Part shown: in pieces, positions 54,701 to 62,685 of the stretch | How positions within the stretch are numbered: the stretch's first letter is position 1 | Layout: every line of letters starts with the position of its first letter | DNA from: Taibaiella sp047605615 | Lineage (GTDB): Bacteria; Bacteroidota; Bacteroidia; Chitinophagales; Chitinophagaceae | DNA length: 64,000 nucleotides | NCBI GenBank assembly: GCA_047605615.1 | Contig: JASGFI010000002.1 | Span: forward strand, 8,616 to 72,615 | Direction of reading: 5' to 3' | The notes under the pieces: model-generated | Seen by the model: the letters and a program-made list of their open reading frames with translations, nothing else | Told to the model about the DNA's origin: nothing | Databases searched by the model: none | Translations under genes and position numbers: made by a program

Positions 54701-54860
54701 TACCGGCGAGCTGGGTTCCTTAAAACGTTTCAAAGACGACGTGAAAGAAGTGGCCGCAGGCTACGAATGTGGCCTGAGCGTCAAAAACTACAACGATGTA
54801 CAAGTAGGCGACGTGCTGGAAGGTTACGAAGAAGTGGAGGTAAAACGTAAGTTGCAATAA
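51798..54860 (+). CDS. infB: Translation initiation factor IF-2
   Basis: IF-2 (1020 residues), the GTPase that places initiator tRNA on the ribosome. The N-terminal domain (RLLAAAKEFNIGKETLVEFL) is followed by a long Pro/Ala/Lys/Glu-rich linker (about 95-300), a Gly/Arg/Asn-rich stretch (about 315-375) and a second IF2-N region. G1 is GHVDHGKTS (527-535), G2 includes GGITQHIGAY, G3 DTPGHE, G4 NKID and G5 SAKKG. The extended linker explains the size over the usual 950. The third gene of the rimP-nusA-infB operon. Confidence 0.97.
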   Translation: MSIGTNTPRLLAAAKEFNIGKETLVEFLKNKGFELDASKPTAKLSEEMYGALQTEFASDKAAKRKSDAIALPKGSVMDNISKTQEQLDITAKDKKEEKPVAEAKKAEEPLPKAESVAVPQKAEVAAPEPAPAPPPPMPEAEVVLPPPAPVPVIPEPAAAEKPKEKEPPPAAEEPAKEAPHTEPEHIEMVAPKLSGPRVQGKINLEELNQSTRPKKGAQGKATPPKPAAAAPAPKPAAPKPAKPAPTPEPAPVVAKKAAEPVAEDVPEHIEMKAPKLEGPKIIGKIELPLNTVGGKQERKDKRKRKRIPLETTAKKTGPNQGNAGGGQRNDNRQGGGGNRPGGQGGGQQRHGGGGNRGGSNTGTGHQGRERDNRRSRQTPQVDQEIDAKAIQDKIRETQAKLSGAGGNRHQKNLKAKYRRNKREEMAEKRASEYEDDNIIQVTEFISVSELANLLDVSFADVISKCMGLGIMVSINQRLDAEVIELVASEFDREVQFISVDNGTQEEEEEEDAPEDLKPRAPIVTIMGHVDHGKTSLLDYIRNASVVAGEAGGITQHIGAYKVTTGSGKSVSFLDTPGHEAFTAMRARGAKVADIAVIVIAADDAIMPQTREAISHAQAANLPMIFALNKIDKEGANPEKIKEQLSAMNILVEDWGGKYQSQEISAKKGINVDLLLEKILLEAEMLELSANPDKPAIGSVIEASLDKGRGYVSTVLVQAGTLNAGDMIVSGQYFGKIKAMTNERGQRITTAGPSTPVQILGLNGAPQAGEKFRMFLDESEAKNIANQRAQIMREQGLRSRKHITLDEIGRRLALGNFKELNVIIKADVDGSAEALSDSLQKLSTEEVVVNVVLKGVGSITESDVMLASASDAILLGFQVRASSQASRLADQENIEIRYYSIIYDAIGEIKSAMEGMLEPTIEKKVVGHIEVRETFKISGLGTIAGCYVTDGKFTRNTKINLLRDNIVIYTGELGSLKRFKDDVKEVAAGYECGLSVKNYNDVQVGDVLEGYEEVEVKRKLQ

Positions 54861-54887
54861 CCTGTTGCTAACGGTATCAAACACCGC

Positions 54888-54928
54888 AAAAAAGCCGCCT
54901 CCTTGATTGCGAGGCGGCTTTTTTTTGT
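54888..54928 (+). terminator. Terminator after infB
   Basis: A 14-bp stem (54888-54901 with 54911-54924) with a 9-base loop and a run of eight T. Confidence 0.9.
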
Positions 54929-54929
54929 G

Positions 54930-55213
54930 CTATACTTCGCGCACCGGGTAAAAATGTGCAATCAAATTTCGTTGGCCTATTGTGCCACATTCAAGAAAAA
55001 TATTTTTATTCCCGCTCTTGTCACCCTGTAAGGGTCTATGCAGGGCGTTTTTTTAGTTCCTTTCAGGATGACAAGGGGGGCGTGCCGCAATTGTGGTTTC
55101 ACATGGCTGCTATAACAACGGGATTGAATAGTATTGCCTACATGGGCAACCAAGTGTTCCCCGGTGTCTTGATGCGATATTCATTGCACAAAACTATCCG
55201 GTGTGCGGTATAA
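54930..55213 (-). repeat. MITE-A full copy, inverted (about 284 bp)
   Basis: Read on the minus strand it begins TTATACCGCACACCGGATAG and ends CCCGGTGCGCGAAGTATAG, colinear with 47838-48113 over its whole length with small indels. It abuts the infB terminator. Confidence 0.85.
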
Positions 55214-55330
55214 AAGGATACCCACCACGGTATCCCCGTACCTCTGCCGCAAAAACCACCCCCGCCCCCCGACAGGCGTACCAAAGGAGGCAACCAGCAT
55301 AAACTGGCATGGTTTTTGCCCGGCTAAACA

Positions 55331-55361
55331 ATTGGAAGTTCATAAAAAATGTGTACATTTG
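55331..55361 (+). promoter_or_regulatory. Promoter of the surface-protein gene
   Basis: ATTG (55331-55334), 19 bases, TACATTTG (55354-55361): near-full match to TTTG-N19-TAnnTTTG. It implies a leader of roughly 285 bases containing a MITE-A fragment. Confidence 0.6.
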
Positions 55362-55440
55362 CAATTTAACAATACAAGGGAATTAACCCAAACAACCAAA
55401 AACCAATATATATGCAGCATTTTGGAAACATAACTGCACT

Positions 55441-55582
55441 ATGCTTATCGCCCCGGGTAAAAATGTGCAATCGGGGGCTTTTTGTGCTACATTCAAGAAA
55501 AAATCTTTTTATTCCCGCCTTGTCATGCCGAGCGCAGCGAGGAATCTCAATGGGAGATGCTTCCTTCGTCAGCATGACAAGC
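55441..55582 (-). repeat. MITE-A fragment, inverted, in the leader of the surface-protein gene
   Basis: CCCGGGTAAAAATGTGCAAT through TTTTTATTCCCGCCTTGTC is the end of MITE-A in the orientation of 54930-55213. It continues into GTCATGCCGAGCGCAGCGAGG and a GATGCTTCCTTCGTCAGCATGAC segment related to the short repeats at 60979-61187. Confidence 0.7.
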
Positions 55583-55652
55583 GTGTGGATTTTAGACATT
55601 AAAACCTTAAACAAGAAAATTAAAAACCTTTTTCAATAACCCAAAAACACAG

Positions 55653-58600
55653 ATGAGTATGACACACAACAGCGTACATCTCAGTACCCCCCCGAAGCGG
55701 CGCAGCTGCCTCCGAACGCGGCTCGCGGCCCTGCTGCTGGCCGGCGCGGGCATCTTTGGCGCGGCCACGGCCGATGCCGCGCCCACTATTACCTACACCA
55801 CCGCCAACGACGTGGTAACCGGCTACAGCCAGGGCACCGAAACGGTGAAAATAGTATTCGACGCGGCCTGTACCGGCACGGCGGTGCGCATAGGCCTGCC
55901 CACCGGCGTCAGCTACGTGGCCTCCAGCGTGACGGCCACCAGCAGCACCACCAGCGGCCTAGGCATTGCCGAAAGCAGCATTACCGACCTGCGCAGCCCC
56001 GTGTTCAGCGTGAGCGGCACCATAGCCGCCGGCAACACCCTGGAGTTCACCATAGCCCGCCAGGCCGACTGCGCCAGCACCCAGGGCGGCAATTTCGACA
56101 GCGTGTACGTAACCTTTAGCGGCGGCTGCACCGGTGCCTCCGTTACCAGCGTTTCCGCCACGGGCGCGAAGAGCTACAACATCTACACGCCTTCGCTTGC
56201 CTTGACACCCGCCAGTGCCATCAGCAACGCCGTGATAGGCACCACCGCCACCCGCACCACCACCGTAATCAACGGCGGCAGCAACTCGGCGGTGGACACG
56301 CTGCGCTTTTACGTGGTGTACCCAAGCGGGGCCATAACCAACACCAACAGCAACAAGATTACCGTGGGCAGCACCGACTTTAGCCCCAGCAGCACCAGCG
56401 GCGACACCTTGTTCTACAAGATATACGGCGCGGTGTTCCCTGCCGGTACCTTGGGCACCAGCCTGTTGGAAAACGGCGAAACCGTTACCATCTCCGAACC
56501 CGTGAAGGTAACCTCCTGCTCCACCGATGCCACCGTGTATGGCGCGGGCTGGGGCCGCACCGCCGCTTGCAGCTACACCACCGGCACCAGCTCGGTAACC
56601 ATGGCTACCGGCGTGGCCAACATAGTAGTGACCACCCAGAACCTCATAACCCCCTCCAACTTTTGCGACAACGCCACCATGGAGGTAGTAATTACCAACA
56701 GCGGTACCGAAACCGTGAGCGGCGCGGGCATAGCACGCAACATTACCCAGTACATTGGCCTCAACGGCGGCGAGGGCACCTCCAACGCCGGGGGCATAAG
56801 GGCGCAAGTAGGCATTACCAACCCCACTATATGGAACGGCACCAGCTGGGTGTCCCTCACCTATACGGGCGGCGGCACCTCGCCTTACTATGCGGCCTCC
56901 AGCAGCGTGGCGCTCGACCTTAGCCAGCTTACCGCAGCCGCGGGCGGCCTTACCGCAGCCGATGGCGACGGCGTGTACAACGACTTGCCCGTGGGCGCAT
57001 CCATTACCCTGCGCTACGAAGTAGTCACCTCGCTGGCTTATGCCTCATGTGCCTCGGCGCAAAGGTCGGGGATACCGTATTACCAGGCCACGTACACCAG
57101 CATGTGCGGCACCACCACCCAATCCACCCAACTTGCGGGCAGTACAGCCTCCTCGGGCAACGGCCTGGCCGTGCCCGTCAACGACCGTACCCTCGGTTCG
57201 TACACCCTTACCAACCCGCCCGACATTGTAGATGGCCAAACCGCCACCATACGCCTTACGGGCGTGAGGGACTTCAGGACAAACGCCTCCACCTTCCCCG
57301 CCACGGGCAGCAGCACCAGCATGTACAGCTGCCCCACCAACAAGCTGATATGGCGCATTGTGGTGCCCAAGGGCATCAGCCTCAGCGCGGGCAGGTATTA
57401 CCAAACCAATAGTTCTACCACCAACACGGTGGTAAGCACCAGCACCGGCACCGGCAGCGGCAGCGACCCCGACACCCTGATAATAGTGGGCAGCCAGACA
57501 AGCTATGCCACCTTTGCTTTCGAGGCCGATGTTACCTTTAACTGTGCCAACTACGTGAGCGGGACCGACTTGAGCTACACGGTATCGTATATATGCGATT
57601 CCACCTGCAGCTACGAGGAACGGTGGTACTGCGGCACCATACCCATCACGCCCCACTGCGGCACCTGCACCGAAGGCGGCCTTACCGTAACCAGCACCAA
57701 CATACAGCGCACCACCGGCGGCTACACCAGCACCACCAACAATACCTGGGTGGACGTGAGCAGCCTGACCGCCAAGCAGCTGCGCATAGTAACCGCGGGC
57801 GACAGCGCCACGGCCACCTTTACCGGCAAATTGATAGACGGCACGGCCGCGCCCTTCGCTTCGCACTACTTCCGCATGCAATACACCGCCCCCGGCGGCG
57901 CAAAGGCCATGGAAATAATAGATGCCGTGTTGTACCGCTACAGCGGCGGCACGCTTGCGGCCACCACCAGCCTCGGCGCGCCCACCAGCACCCTCAGCAG
58001 CGGCACGCACACCATGGTGTACGACCTCAGCAGCTACAGCATAGCCACCGGCGACAGCATCGTGCTGAAGCCCAACTTCGTGATACTCAACAATCCATCG
58101 TTCGCCATCACGCCCACGGCCATCTCCGACATGGAGGTGGAAATGTACTCGCTGCAGAGCGGCAGCAGCACCGAATATACCTGCGACCATTTTGGGCTGG
58201 AACTGTATGCACACCGCGCCGCATTTGGCATCCAGGCAACAACGGGCACCGTTACCAACAGTTCGGGCTGCGCCACCTATACCAACCAGATATCCGTGTA
58301 CGCCTCAAGCGGCCTGAGCAACGATGTATATCCCGGCGAGCTAAGGGCACTGGTAACGATAGACAGCGTGAAGATAGTGATAACCAGCGGCGATTTCTTT
58401 AGCGGCAACCTTACCGTTACGCCCTATGGGCAAACCTCCTCCGAGGGACCCTTCGCCGCCTTCAGCGTGGCACCCTCTTACAGCGTGGGCACCAGCACCC
58501 GCGTGTACGTGAACGACGGCACCTGGACAAAAGCCGAATGGAACTCTGTCGGCTTAGCTTACATCCTTACCCAAAGTTTTGTAAACGGCTGCGGCAGCCT

Positions 58601-60917
58601 AACAAGCGGCAGCATCGTCACCACGGTGTATGTGCGCACCAACACCACGGCACACAGCAGCAGCTTCGACACGGTAAGGAGTGCTTCCGTTTCCCGTGCC
58701 GTGTCGAACGGCACCATGCCCGTGCTTACGGTGTCGAACAATACCGGCAACGTGCAAGGCGTGCAAACCAGCCAGTATTGGGACGTGACGCTAAGCAACA
58801 CCTCCACCGTCACTGCCCCCTACGCATGGTTCGCATTGGAAAAAACAACCAGCAGCGGCATAGTGGTGGACAGCGTGAAACGCCGCACCGGCCTGGCTTC
58901 CAGCGCGGTCATCGGCACCACGGTAACGTCGGCGGGCACTTACGGCACCGCCAACAGCACCTGGTACCAACTGAACACCAGCATAGCCAGCGGCATAGAC
59001 AGCACCTACCGCGTGTATTTCCACTACAGCGCCTGCAATACCGACAGCATAGCCTTGAAAGCGGGCTGGAACTGCAGCGGCTACCCAACAGACCCCAGCG
59101 CCTACACCTGTACGGCGGCAAGCACCTACCTTAAAGTAGTACCCGCGGCCAGCGAAGTGCAACTGAGCGTGGTGCGCCAGCCCGGCGACGGCAGCGACAT
59201 AGACCTGTGTACCACCGACAGTGCCAATATCGTCATCAACTCGGCACAGGCGGCCAACTTGGTGAACCCCTACGTAACCTTTACGCCGCCATCGGGCGTT
59301 ACCATACCGAGCACGATACCGGTGGAATACCCCTTGGGCAGCGGCAACTACCAAAACGTGAGCGTTACCACCAGCGGCAGCACCTATACCATTAACGTGG
59401 CCGAGCATACCGCCATCATTGCGGCGGGCGGCATATTGGGCACGGCCAACGCCACCACTACCGCCCAGCGCCAGGCCAAGGTGGTGGTGCAGTTCAACAC
59501 CTCCTGCGGTTTCTCGTCCGGCACCTCGTTCTTCTTCAATGCCTACGCCAACCGTCCTTGCGGCGCGGCGGCAACGGGCAATGGCGTGAGCGTGGCCACC
59601 GACCCGCTGGACATAGACGGTGCCACGGTAAGCGGCGGCGCAAGCGTCAGCCTCACCTTCGGAACGGCTACCGCCACCTCTTGCGGCAATGCCATAACCT
59701 TGTCTTCGGACATCGTGCCCACGAGCGTGGCCTCGTCCACTACCGACACCCTGGTTTACACCCTGCCCGCAGGCCTGGCCTACGCCGGCAACCTTACCAG
59801 CGGCCTCACCGCCATAGCCAGCGGCAACACCGTGAAGATAGGCATGCCCGTGGTATCGGCAGGCAACACGCTCAGCATCTCGTTCGACGTGGTGGCCAGC
59901 GGCGAGGGCTGCAACAGCGGCAGCGTGACCGCTACCTACAACAGGCAAATAGCGGGCTTGACTTGCGGCACCACCACCTGCAGCAACAGCAGCATCGTGT
60001 TGACCACCGCCACGTCGCCCACGGTAAGCATCCTGAAACCCGACCTGACCATAGACAACGTGGTGGTGGCCTCGGGCATATACGGCCCCAACGGCACCTA
60101 TACCGCCGACGTGACCGTGACCAACGCCAGCACCACCCAAGCCGCGGCGGCCGGCACCTACAAGGTGGAAGCCTTCTGCGGCAGCAGCAGCACGCCGTTC
60201 GCCACGGTGGCTTTCCCTGACGCGATAGCCGCGGATACCACCGTGACCGCCAACATGAGCTTTACCGTGCCGGGTACCGGCTGCAGCGTGGGCGACCTGG
60301 TGACCTACCGCATACGCCCCCTCACGGCGGCCAACGACACGCAATGCCTGTGCAACAGCACGAGCTATACGTCTTCGGTGGCCCTGCCGGTGGACCTCCT
60401 GAGCTTCAATGCTTATAAAAGCGGCAGCACGGCGCAACTGACGTGGACTACCGCCAGCGAGCAAAACAACAAGGGCTTCGGCGTGGAACGCAGCAGCAAC
60501 GGCAGCACATGGACAATCCTTGGCTTCGTGAACAGCAAGGACGGCAACAGCAGCCTTACGCAGGCTTATGCCTATACGGACGAACAACCCGCCAGCGGCA
60601 TCAACTTGTACCGCCTGGCGCTTACCGGCCTCGACGGCAAGGTGGCGTACAGCACCGTGCGCACGGTGACGTTCGGCACGGAAGCCAACATCCGCATCTA
60701 CCCCAACCCCGCCAACGATGCCGTGGTAATAGACGGCTTCAACGCGGGCAGCCGCATCGGCATACACGATGTGATGGGCAGGTTGCTGATAGGCCAAACC
60801 GTAAGCAACGGCAACAGCGCGACCATATCCCTGAACAACCTGAGCAGCGGCGTGTACCAAGTACGTATCACCGATACGGACGGCACCACCACCGTGCACA
60901 AGTTGGTGAAGAAATAG
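55653..60917 (+). CDS. Large secreted surface protein with T9SS C-terminal sorting domain
   Basis: A 1754-residue exported protein. A basic, unusually long signal peptide (RRSCLRTRLAALLLAGAGIFG, cut at ADA before APTITYTT; the second Met at 55659 is an alternative start) is followed by about 1600 residues rich in Thr, Ser, Gly and Ala with few Lys and many Cys. These are apparently repeated beta-sandwich units of the DUF11 or surface-adhesin sort (VTITSEPVKVT-like strands, TTVYVRTNTT, VTNASTTQAA). The C-terminal end has VDLLSFNAYKSGSTAQLTW, then the T9SS type A sorting domain from about residue 1678 (IRIYPNPANDAVVIDGF to VYQVRI...VHKLVKK). It is probably translocated by T9SS and anchored or released at the cell surface. 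Its GC content is visibly higher than its neighbours', and long opposite-strand frames here are artefacts of that. Confidence 0.85.
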   Translation: MSMTHNSVHLSTPPKRRSCLRTRLAALLLAGAGIFGAATADAAPTITYTTANDVVTGYSQGTETVKIVFDAACTGTAVRIGLPTGVSYVASSVTATSSTTSGLGIAESSITDLRSPVFSVSGTIAAGNTLEFTIARQADCASTQGGNFDSVYVTFSGGCTGASVTSVSATGAKSYNIYTPSLALTPASAISNAVIGTTATRTTTVINGGSNSAVDTLRFYVVYPSGAITNTNSNKITVGSTDFSPSSTSGDTLFYKIYGAVFPAGTLGTSLLENGETVTISEPVKVTSCSTDATVYGAGWGRTAACSYTTGTSSVTMATGVANIVVTTQNLITPSNFCDNATMEVVITNSGTETVSGAGIARNITQYIGLNGGEGTSNAGGIRAQVGITNPTIWNGTSWVSLTYTGGGTSPYYAASSSVALDLSQLTAAAGGLTAADGDGVYNDLPVGASITLRYEVVTSLAYASCASAQRSGIPYYQATYTSMCGTTTQSTQLAGSTASSGNGLAVPVNDRTLGSYTLTNPPDIVDGQTATIRLTGVRDFRTNASTFPATGSSTSMYSCPTNKLIWRIVVPKGISLSAGRYYQTNSSTTNTVVSTSTGTGSGSDPDTLIIVGSQTSYATFAFEADVTFNCANYVSGTDLSYTVSYICDSTCSYEERWYCGTIPITPHCGTCTEGGLTVTSTNIQRTTGGYTSTTNNTWVDVSSLTAKQLRIVTAGDSATATFTGKLIDGTAAPFASHYFRMQYTAPGGAKAMEIIDAVLYRYSGGTLAATTSLGAPTSTLSSGTHTMVYDLSSYSIATGDSIVLKPNFVILNNPSFAITPTAISDMEVEMYSLQSGSSTEYTCDHFGLELYAHRAAFGIQATTGTVTNSSGCATYTNQISVYASSGLSNDVYPGELRALVTIDSVKIVITSGDFFSGNLTVTPYGQTSSEGPFAAFSVAPSYSVGTSTRVYVNDGTWTKAEWNSVGLAYILTQSFVNGCGSLTSGSIVTTVYVRTNTTAHSSSFDTVRSASVSRAVSNGTMPVLTVSNNTGNVQGVQTSQYWDVTLSNTSTVTAPYAWFALEKTTSSGIVVDSVKRRTGLASSAVIGTTVTSAGTYGTANSTWYQLNTSIASGIDSTYRVYFHYSACNTDSIALKAGWNCSGYPTDPSAYTCTAASTYLKVVPAASEVQLSVVRQPGDGSDIDLCTTDSANIVINSAQAANLVNPYVTFTPPSGVTIPSTIPVEYPLGSGNYQNVSVTTSGSTYTINVAEHTAIIAAGGILGTANATTTAQRQAKVVVQFNTSCGFSSGTSFFFNAYANRPCGAAATGNGVSVATDPLDIDGATVSGGASVSLTFGTATATSCGNAITLSSDIVPTSVASSTTDTLVYTLPAGLAYAGNLTSGLTAIASGNTVKIGMPVVSAGNTLSISFDVVASGEGCNSGSVTATYNRQIAGLTCGTTTCSNSSIVLTTATSPTVSILKPDLTIDNVVVASGIYGPNGTYTADVTVTNASTTQAAAAGTYKVEAFCGSSSTPFATVAFPDAIAADTTVTANMSFTVPGTGCSVGDLVTYRIRPLTAANDTQCLCNSTSYTSSVALPVDLLSFNAYKSGSTAQLTWTTASEQNNKGFGVERSSNGSTWTILGFVNSKDGNSSLTQAYAYTDEQPASGINLYRLALTGLDGKVAYSTVRTVTFGTEANIRIYPNPANDAVVIDGFNAGSRIGIHDVMGRLLIGQTVSNGNSATISLNNLSSGVYQVRITDTDGTTTVHKLVKK

Positions 60918-60935
60918 TGGCGACAGCAAGAGTGG

Positions 60936-60973
60936 ATAAGGGCAGCCCCTGCGGGGCTGCCCTTATTTTTTTG
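60936..60973 (+). terminator. Terminator after the surface-protein gene
   Basis: A perfect 14-bp stem (60936-60949 with 60953-60966), TGC loop, then seven T. Confidence 0.92.
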
Positions 60974-60978
60974 GTTAT

Positions 60979-61187
60979 ATCCCTCGCTGCGCTCGGGATG
61001 ACAGCCCCCTTGTCATGCCTATATTCCCCATTGTCATGCTGACGTAGGAAGCATCTCTATTAGTTCCCTCGCTTTGAGTTCCCTCGCTGTGCTCGGGATG
61101 ACAAGGGTCCCCTCGCTGTGCTCGGGATGACACCCTCCGGCTTTTCATGCTTATACTCCCCATTGTCATGCTGACGTAGGAAGCATC
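60979..61187. repeat. Cluster of short dispersed repeats
   Basis: CCCTCGCTGYGCTCGGGATGACA occurs at about 60980, 61080 and 61110, and TTGTCATGCTGACGTAGGAAGC at 61031 and 61163. Spacing is irregular. Both motifs are of the kind scattered between genes in Bacteroidota and recur beside the MITE-A fragment at 55530. Confidence 0.75.
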
Positions 61188-61210
61188 CAAAAACACACTG
61201 CAATAGAGAT

Positions 61211-61572
61211 GCCTACGGCATGACAAAGCGGGAATGAAAAGATTTTTCTTGAAAATCTAAGAGCCTGTTTAAATTTTATTGTTAGAATTTCTTATAGGCT
61301 ATTTTCGAGTGAACCGCGAAGCGCTCAATGAGGCAAAATGAAAATAAACTCGCACGAATTAAAACGAGGCGAATTTTGCAGGCATAGCGGGCACTATGAC
61401 GAACTGCGAAGCACTCGCTGAACACCATATTTTACAATAAGCAATTTGTGAAGTAAAAATTCAACGAAGTTTTTCGCCGAAAAGAGCCATGAGAAAACGA
61501 ATGAGTGAATTTTAAACAGGCTCTAACATCTAAAATTCCGCTTGTCACATTTTTACCCGGCGCGAAGTATAG
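61211..61572 (+). repeat. MITE-A fragment interrupted by MITE-B
   Basis: GCCTACGGCATGACAAAGCG to TTTTTCTTGAA (61211-61252) and CCGCTTGTCACATTTTTACC to GCGAAGTATAG (61538-61572) together form the right end of MITE-A. They are split by the 265-bp element at 61260-61524. Confidence 0.75.
61260..61524. repeat. MITE-B, 265 bp with terminal inverted repeats
   Basis: Begins AGAGCCTGTTTAAATTTTA and ends GAATTTTAAACAGGCTCT, about 14-17 bp of terminal inverted repeat. It has no coding capacity. Short sequences like its left end occur at 27115-27135, and like its inverted right end at 28252-28275; they may be old fragments. Confidence 0.75.
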
Positions 61573-61602
61573 TTGCTTTCAGGATGACAGGCATCTAAAA
61601 AA

Positions 61603-61727
61603 CTCCGGTTAAAACCGGAGGCAATTCATCCCAAAATCGCCCCTGTGGCGGTTGAATTGCCAACAGATTTATCTGTTGGGGGAGGGAAACCTGAAACAAA
61701 TAATGTTGCGCCCCGTAGGGGCGCAAC
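61603..61727. repeat. Array of four hairpins
   Basis: In order: CTCCGGTT-AA-AACCGGAG (61603-61620); GGCAATTCA...TGAATTGCC (61620-61628 with 61653-61661) enclosing a smaller GC hairpin; CAACAGAT-TT-ATCTGTTG (61661-61678); GTTGCGCCCC-GTA-GGGGCGCAAC (61705-61727). No protein of note spans it. The style is that of REP-like intergenic palindromes. The stretch 61728-61978 shows nothing else clear. Confidence 0.8.
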
Positions 61728-61978
61728 CAATAAGATTTTCCAAAAAACAAATAGCACATTTATTGGGCAGGGCAGGGGTGCTGGCGGGAACATAGGTGCT
61801 ACGATTGGCCTATTCTCGAAAACAAACAATGTTACAAGAACCTTGCCCACAAAATAATAACCCGCAAAATTTTTCGGAGTTGGTTTGTATTTTCAAATTA
61901 TTTTGTACCTTACCACCCTGTTTGGTGTGAACTAAAATTTCGTTGTCTTTATAAGAACTATTTTACAGCAGTATATTT

Positions 61979-62488
61979 ATGAAAAATTGGAAATCTATCC
62001 TCATTACGGTTTTTGGCTTTTTTGCTATTGGCGGCATGGTATTCTTGAACTCTTGCGTCAAAGACCCCTGTACCGACCTTGCCTGCCGCAACGGCGGCTC
62101 TTGTAGCGACGGTTTGTGTCAATGCCCCACGGGCTACGAAGGAGCCGAGTGCGAAATAACTGCCGCAAGCAGGTTCCTGGGCAAATGGGTAGGCTCCAGC
62201 CACTGCGACGATTTCCCCGCAGAAACGCCGGACACCGTAACCGTAGAATTGCTGGAAGCACCCAACAAAATAAAGGTGAGTTGGGGCGTGGGCAATACCT
62301 CCTTTACCGATTTTGAAGGTTTGGCCGAAACACCCGAAACGCACTTCACCACCTATACCAGCGACTATGTGGAAATAAATATGTACATAAGGGTGGATGC
62401 CGGTTATATGCAGATATATACCCAGTCGCTCGACAAAGACCTTACCTTGCGCCAAAACTGCTATTTTTCCGGCCTTAGGTTAGAGTAG
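61979..62488 (+). CDS. Lipoprotein with EGF-like domain
   Basis: A 169-residue lipoprotein: signal MKNWKSILITVFGFFAIGG, lipobox ending LNSC with Cys26. Residues 30-58 form an EGF-like domain with six cysteines (DPCTDLACRNGGSCSDG, then LCQCPTGYEGAEC). A beta-rich domain of about 105 residues follows, beginning FLGKWVGSSHCDDF, which recalls the lipocalin-like lipoproteins of Bacteroidota. EGF modules are mainly eukaryotic but occur in Bacteroidota surface lipoproteins. No function is assigned. Confidence 0.8.
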   Translation: MKNWKSILITVFGFFAIGGMVFLNSCVKDPCTDLACRNGGSCSDGLCQCPTGYEGAECEITAASRFLGKWVGSSHCDDFPAETPDTVTVELLEAPNKIKVSWGVGNTSFTDFEGLAETPETHFTTYTSDYVEINMYIRVDAGYMQIYTQSLDKDLTLRQNCYFSGLRLE

Positions 62489-62550
62489 AAATGTGGATGT
62501 AGCTAAAACAAGTGGCATTACGGATATGCGGTGCTTCTAAGTATATTTTT

Positions 62551-62586
62551 AACTATGCCAACTTTTAAAAAGTTGGCATAGTTTTT
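62551..62586 (+). terminator. Terminator after the EGF-like lipoprotein gene
   Basis: A 15-bp perfect stem (62551-62565 with 62569-62583), TAA loop, T-run after. Its arms nearly match the hairpin at 19778-19810. Confidence 0.85.
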
Positions 62587-62659
62587 AAAGACCATACCGA
62601 ACGGATGACACCAAAAATCGGCATGGGCAAAGTTTATGCTTTTCCCGTTTTTTTATAAC

Positions 62660-62667
62660 TAATTTTG
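62660..62667 (+). promoter_or_regulatory. Possible -7 element of lipB
   Basis: TAATTTTG, a TAnnTTTG match 18 bases before the lipB ATG. Confidence 0.35.
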
Positions 62668-62685
62668 GGCGAAACATCGGTAAAA

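Noticed and set aside
58791..60929. A 712-codon open frame on the minus strand opposite the T9SS surface-protein gene
   Set aside because: It follows from the GC-rich, Thr/Gly/Ala-biased codons of the plus-strand gene. The product is low-complexity Gly/Ala/Val/His with no signal or motif, whereas the plus-strand protein has a signal peptide and sorting domain.
60979..61187. Possible CRISPR array from repeated CTCGGGATGACA units
   Set aside because: Repeats are few, unequally spaced, of two kinds, and lack unique spacers of constant length; no cas genes are nearby.
61645..61857. Plus-strand frame of 70 codons after the hairpin array
   Set aside because: Its start lies inside a hairpin arm, and the product is low-complexity with no homology pattern I recognise.
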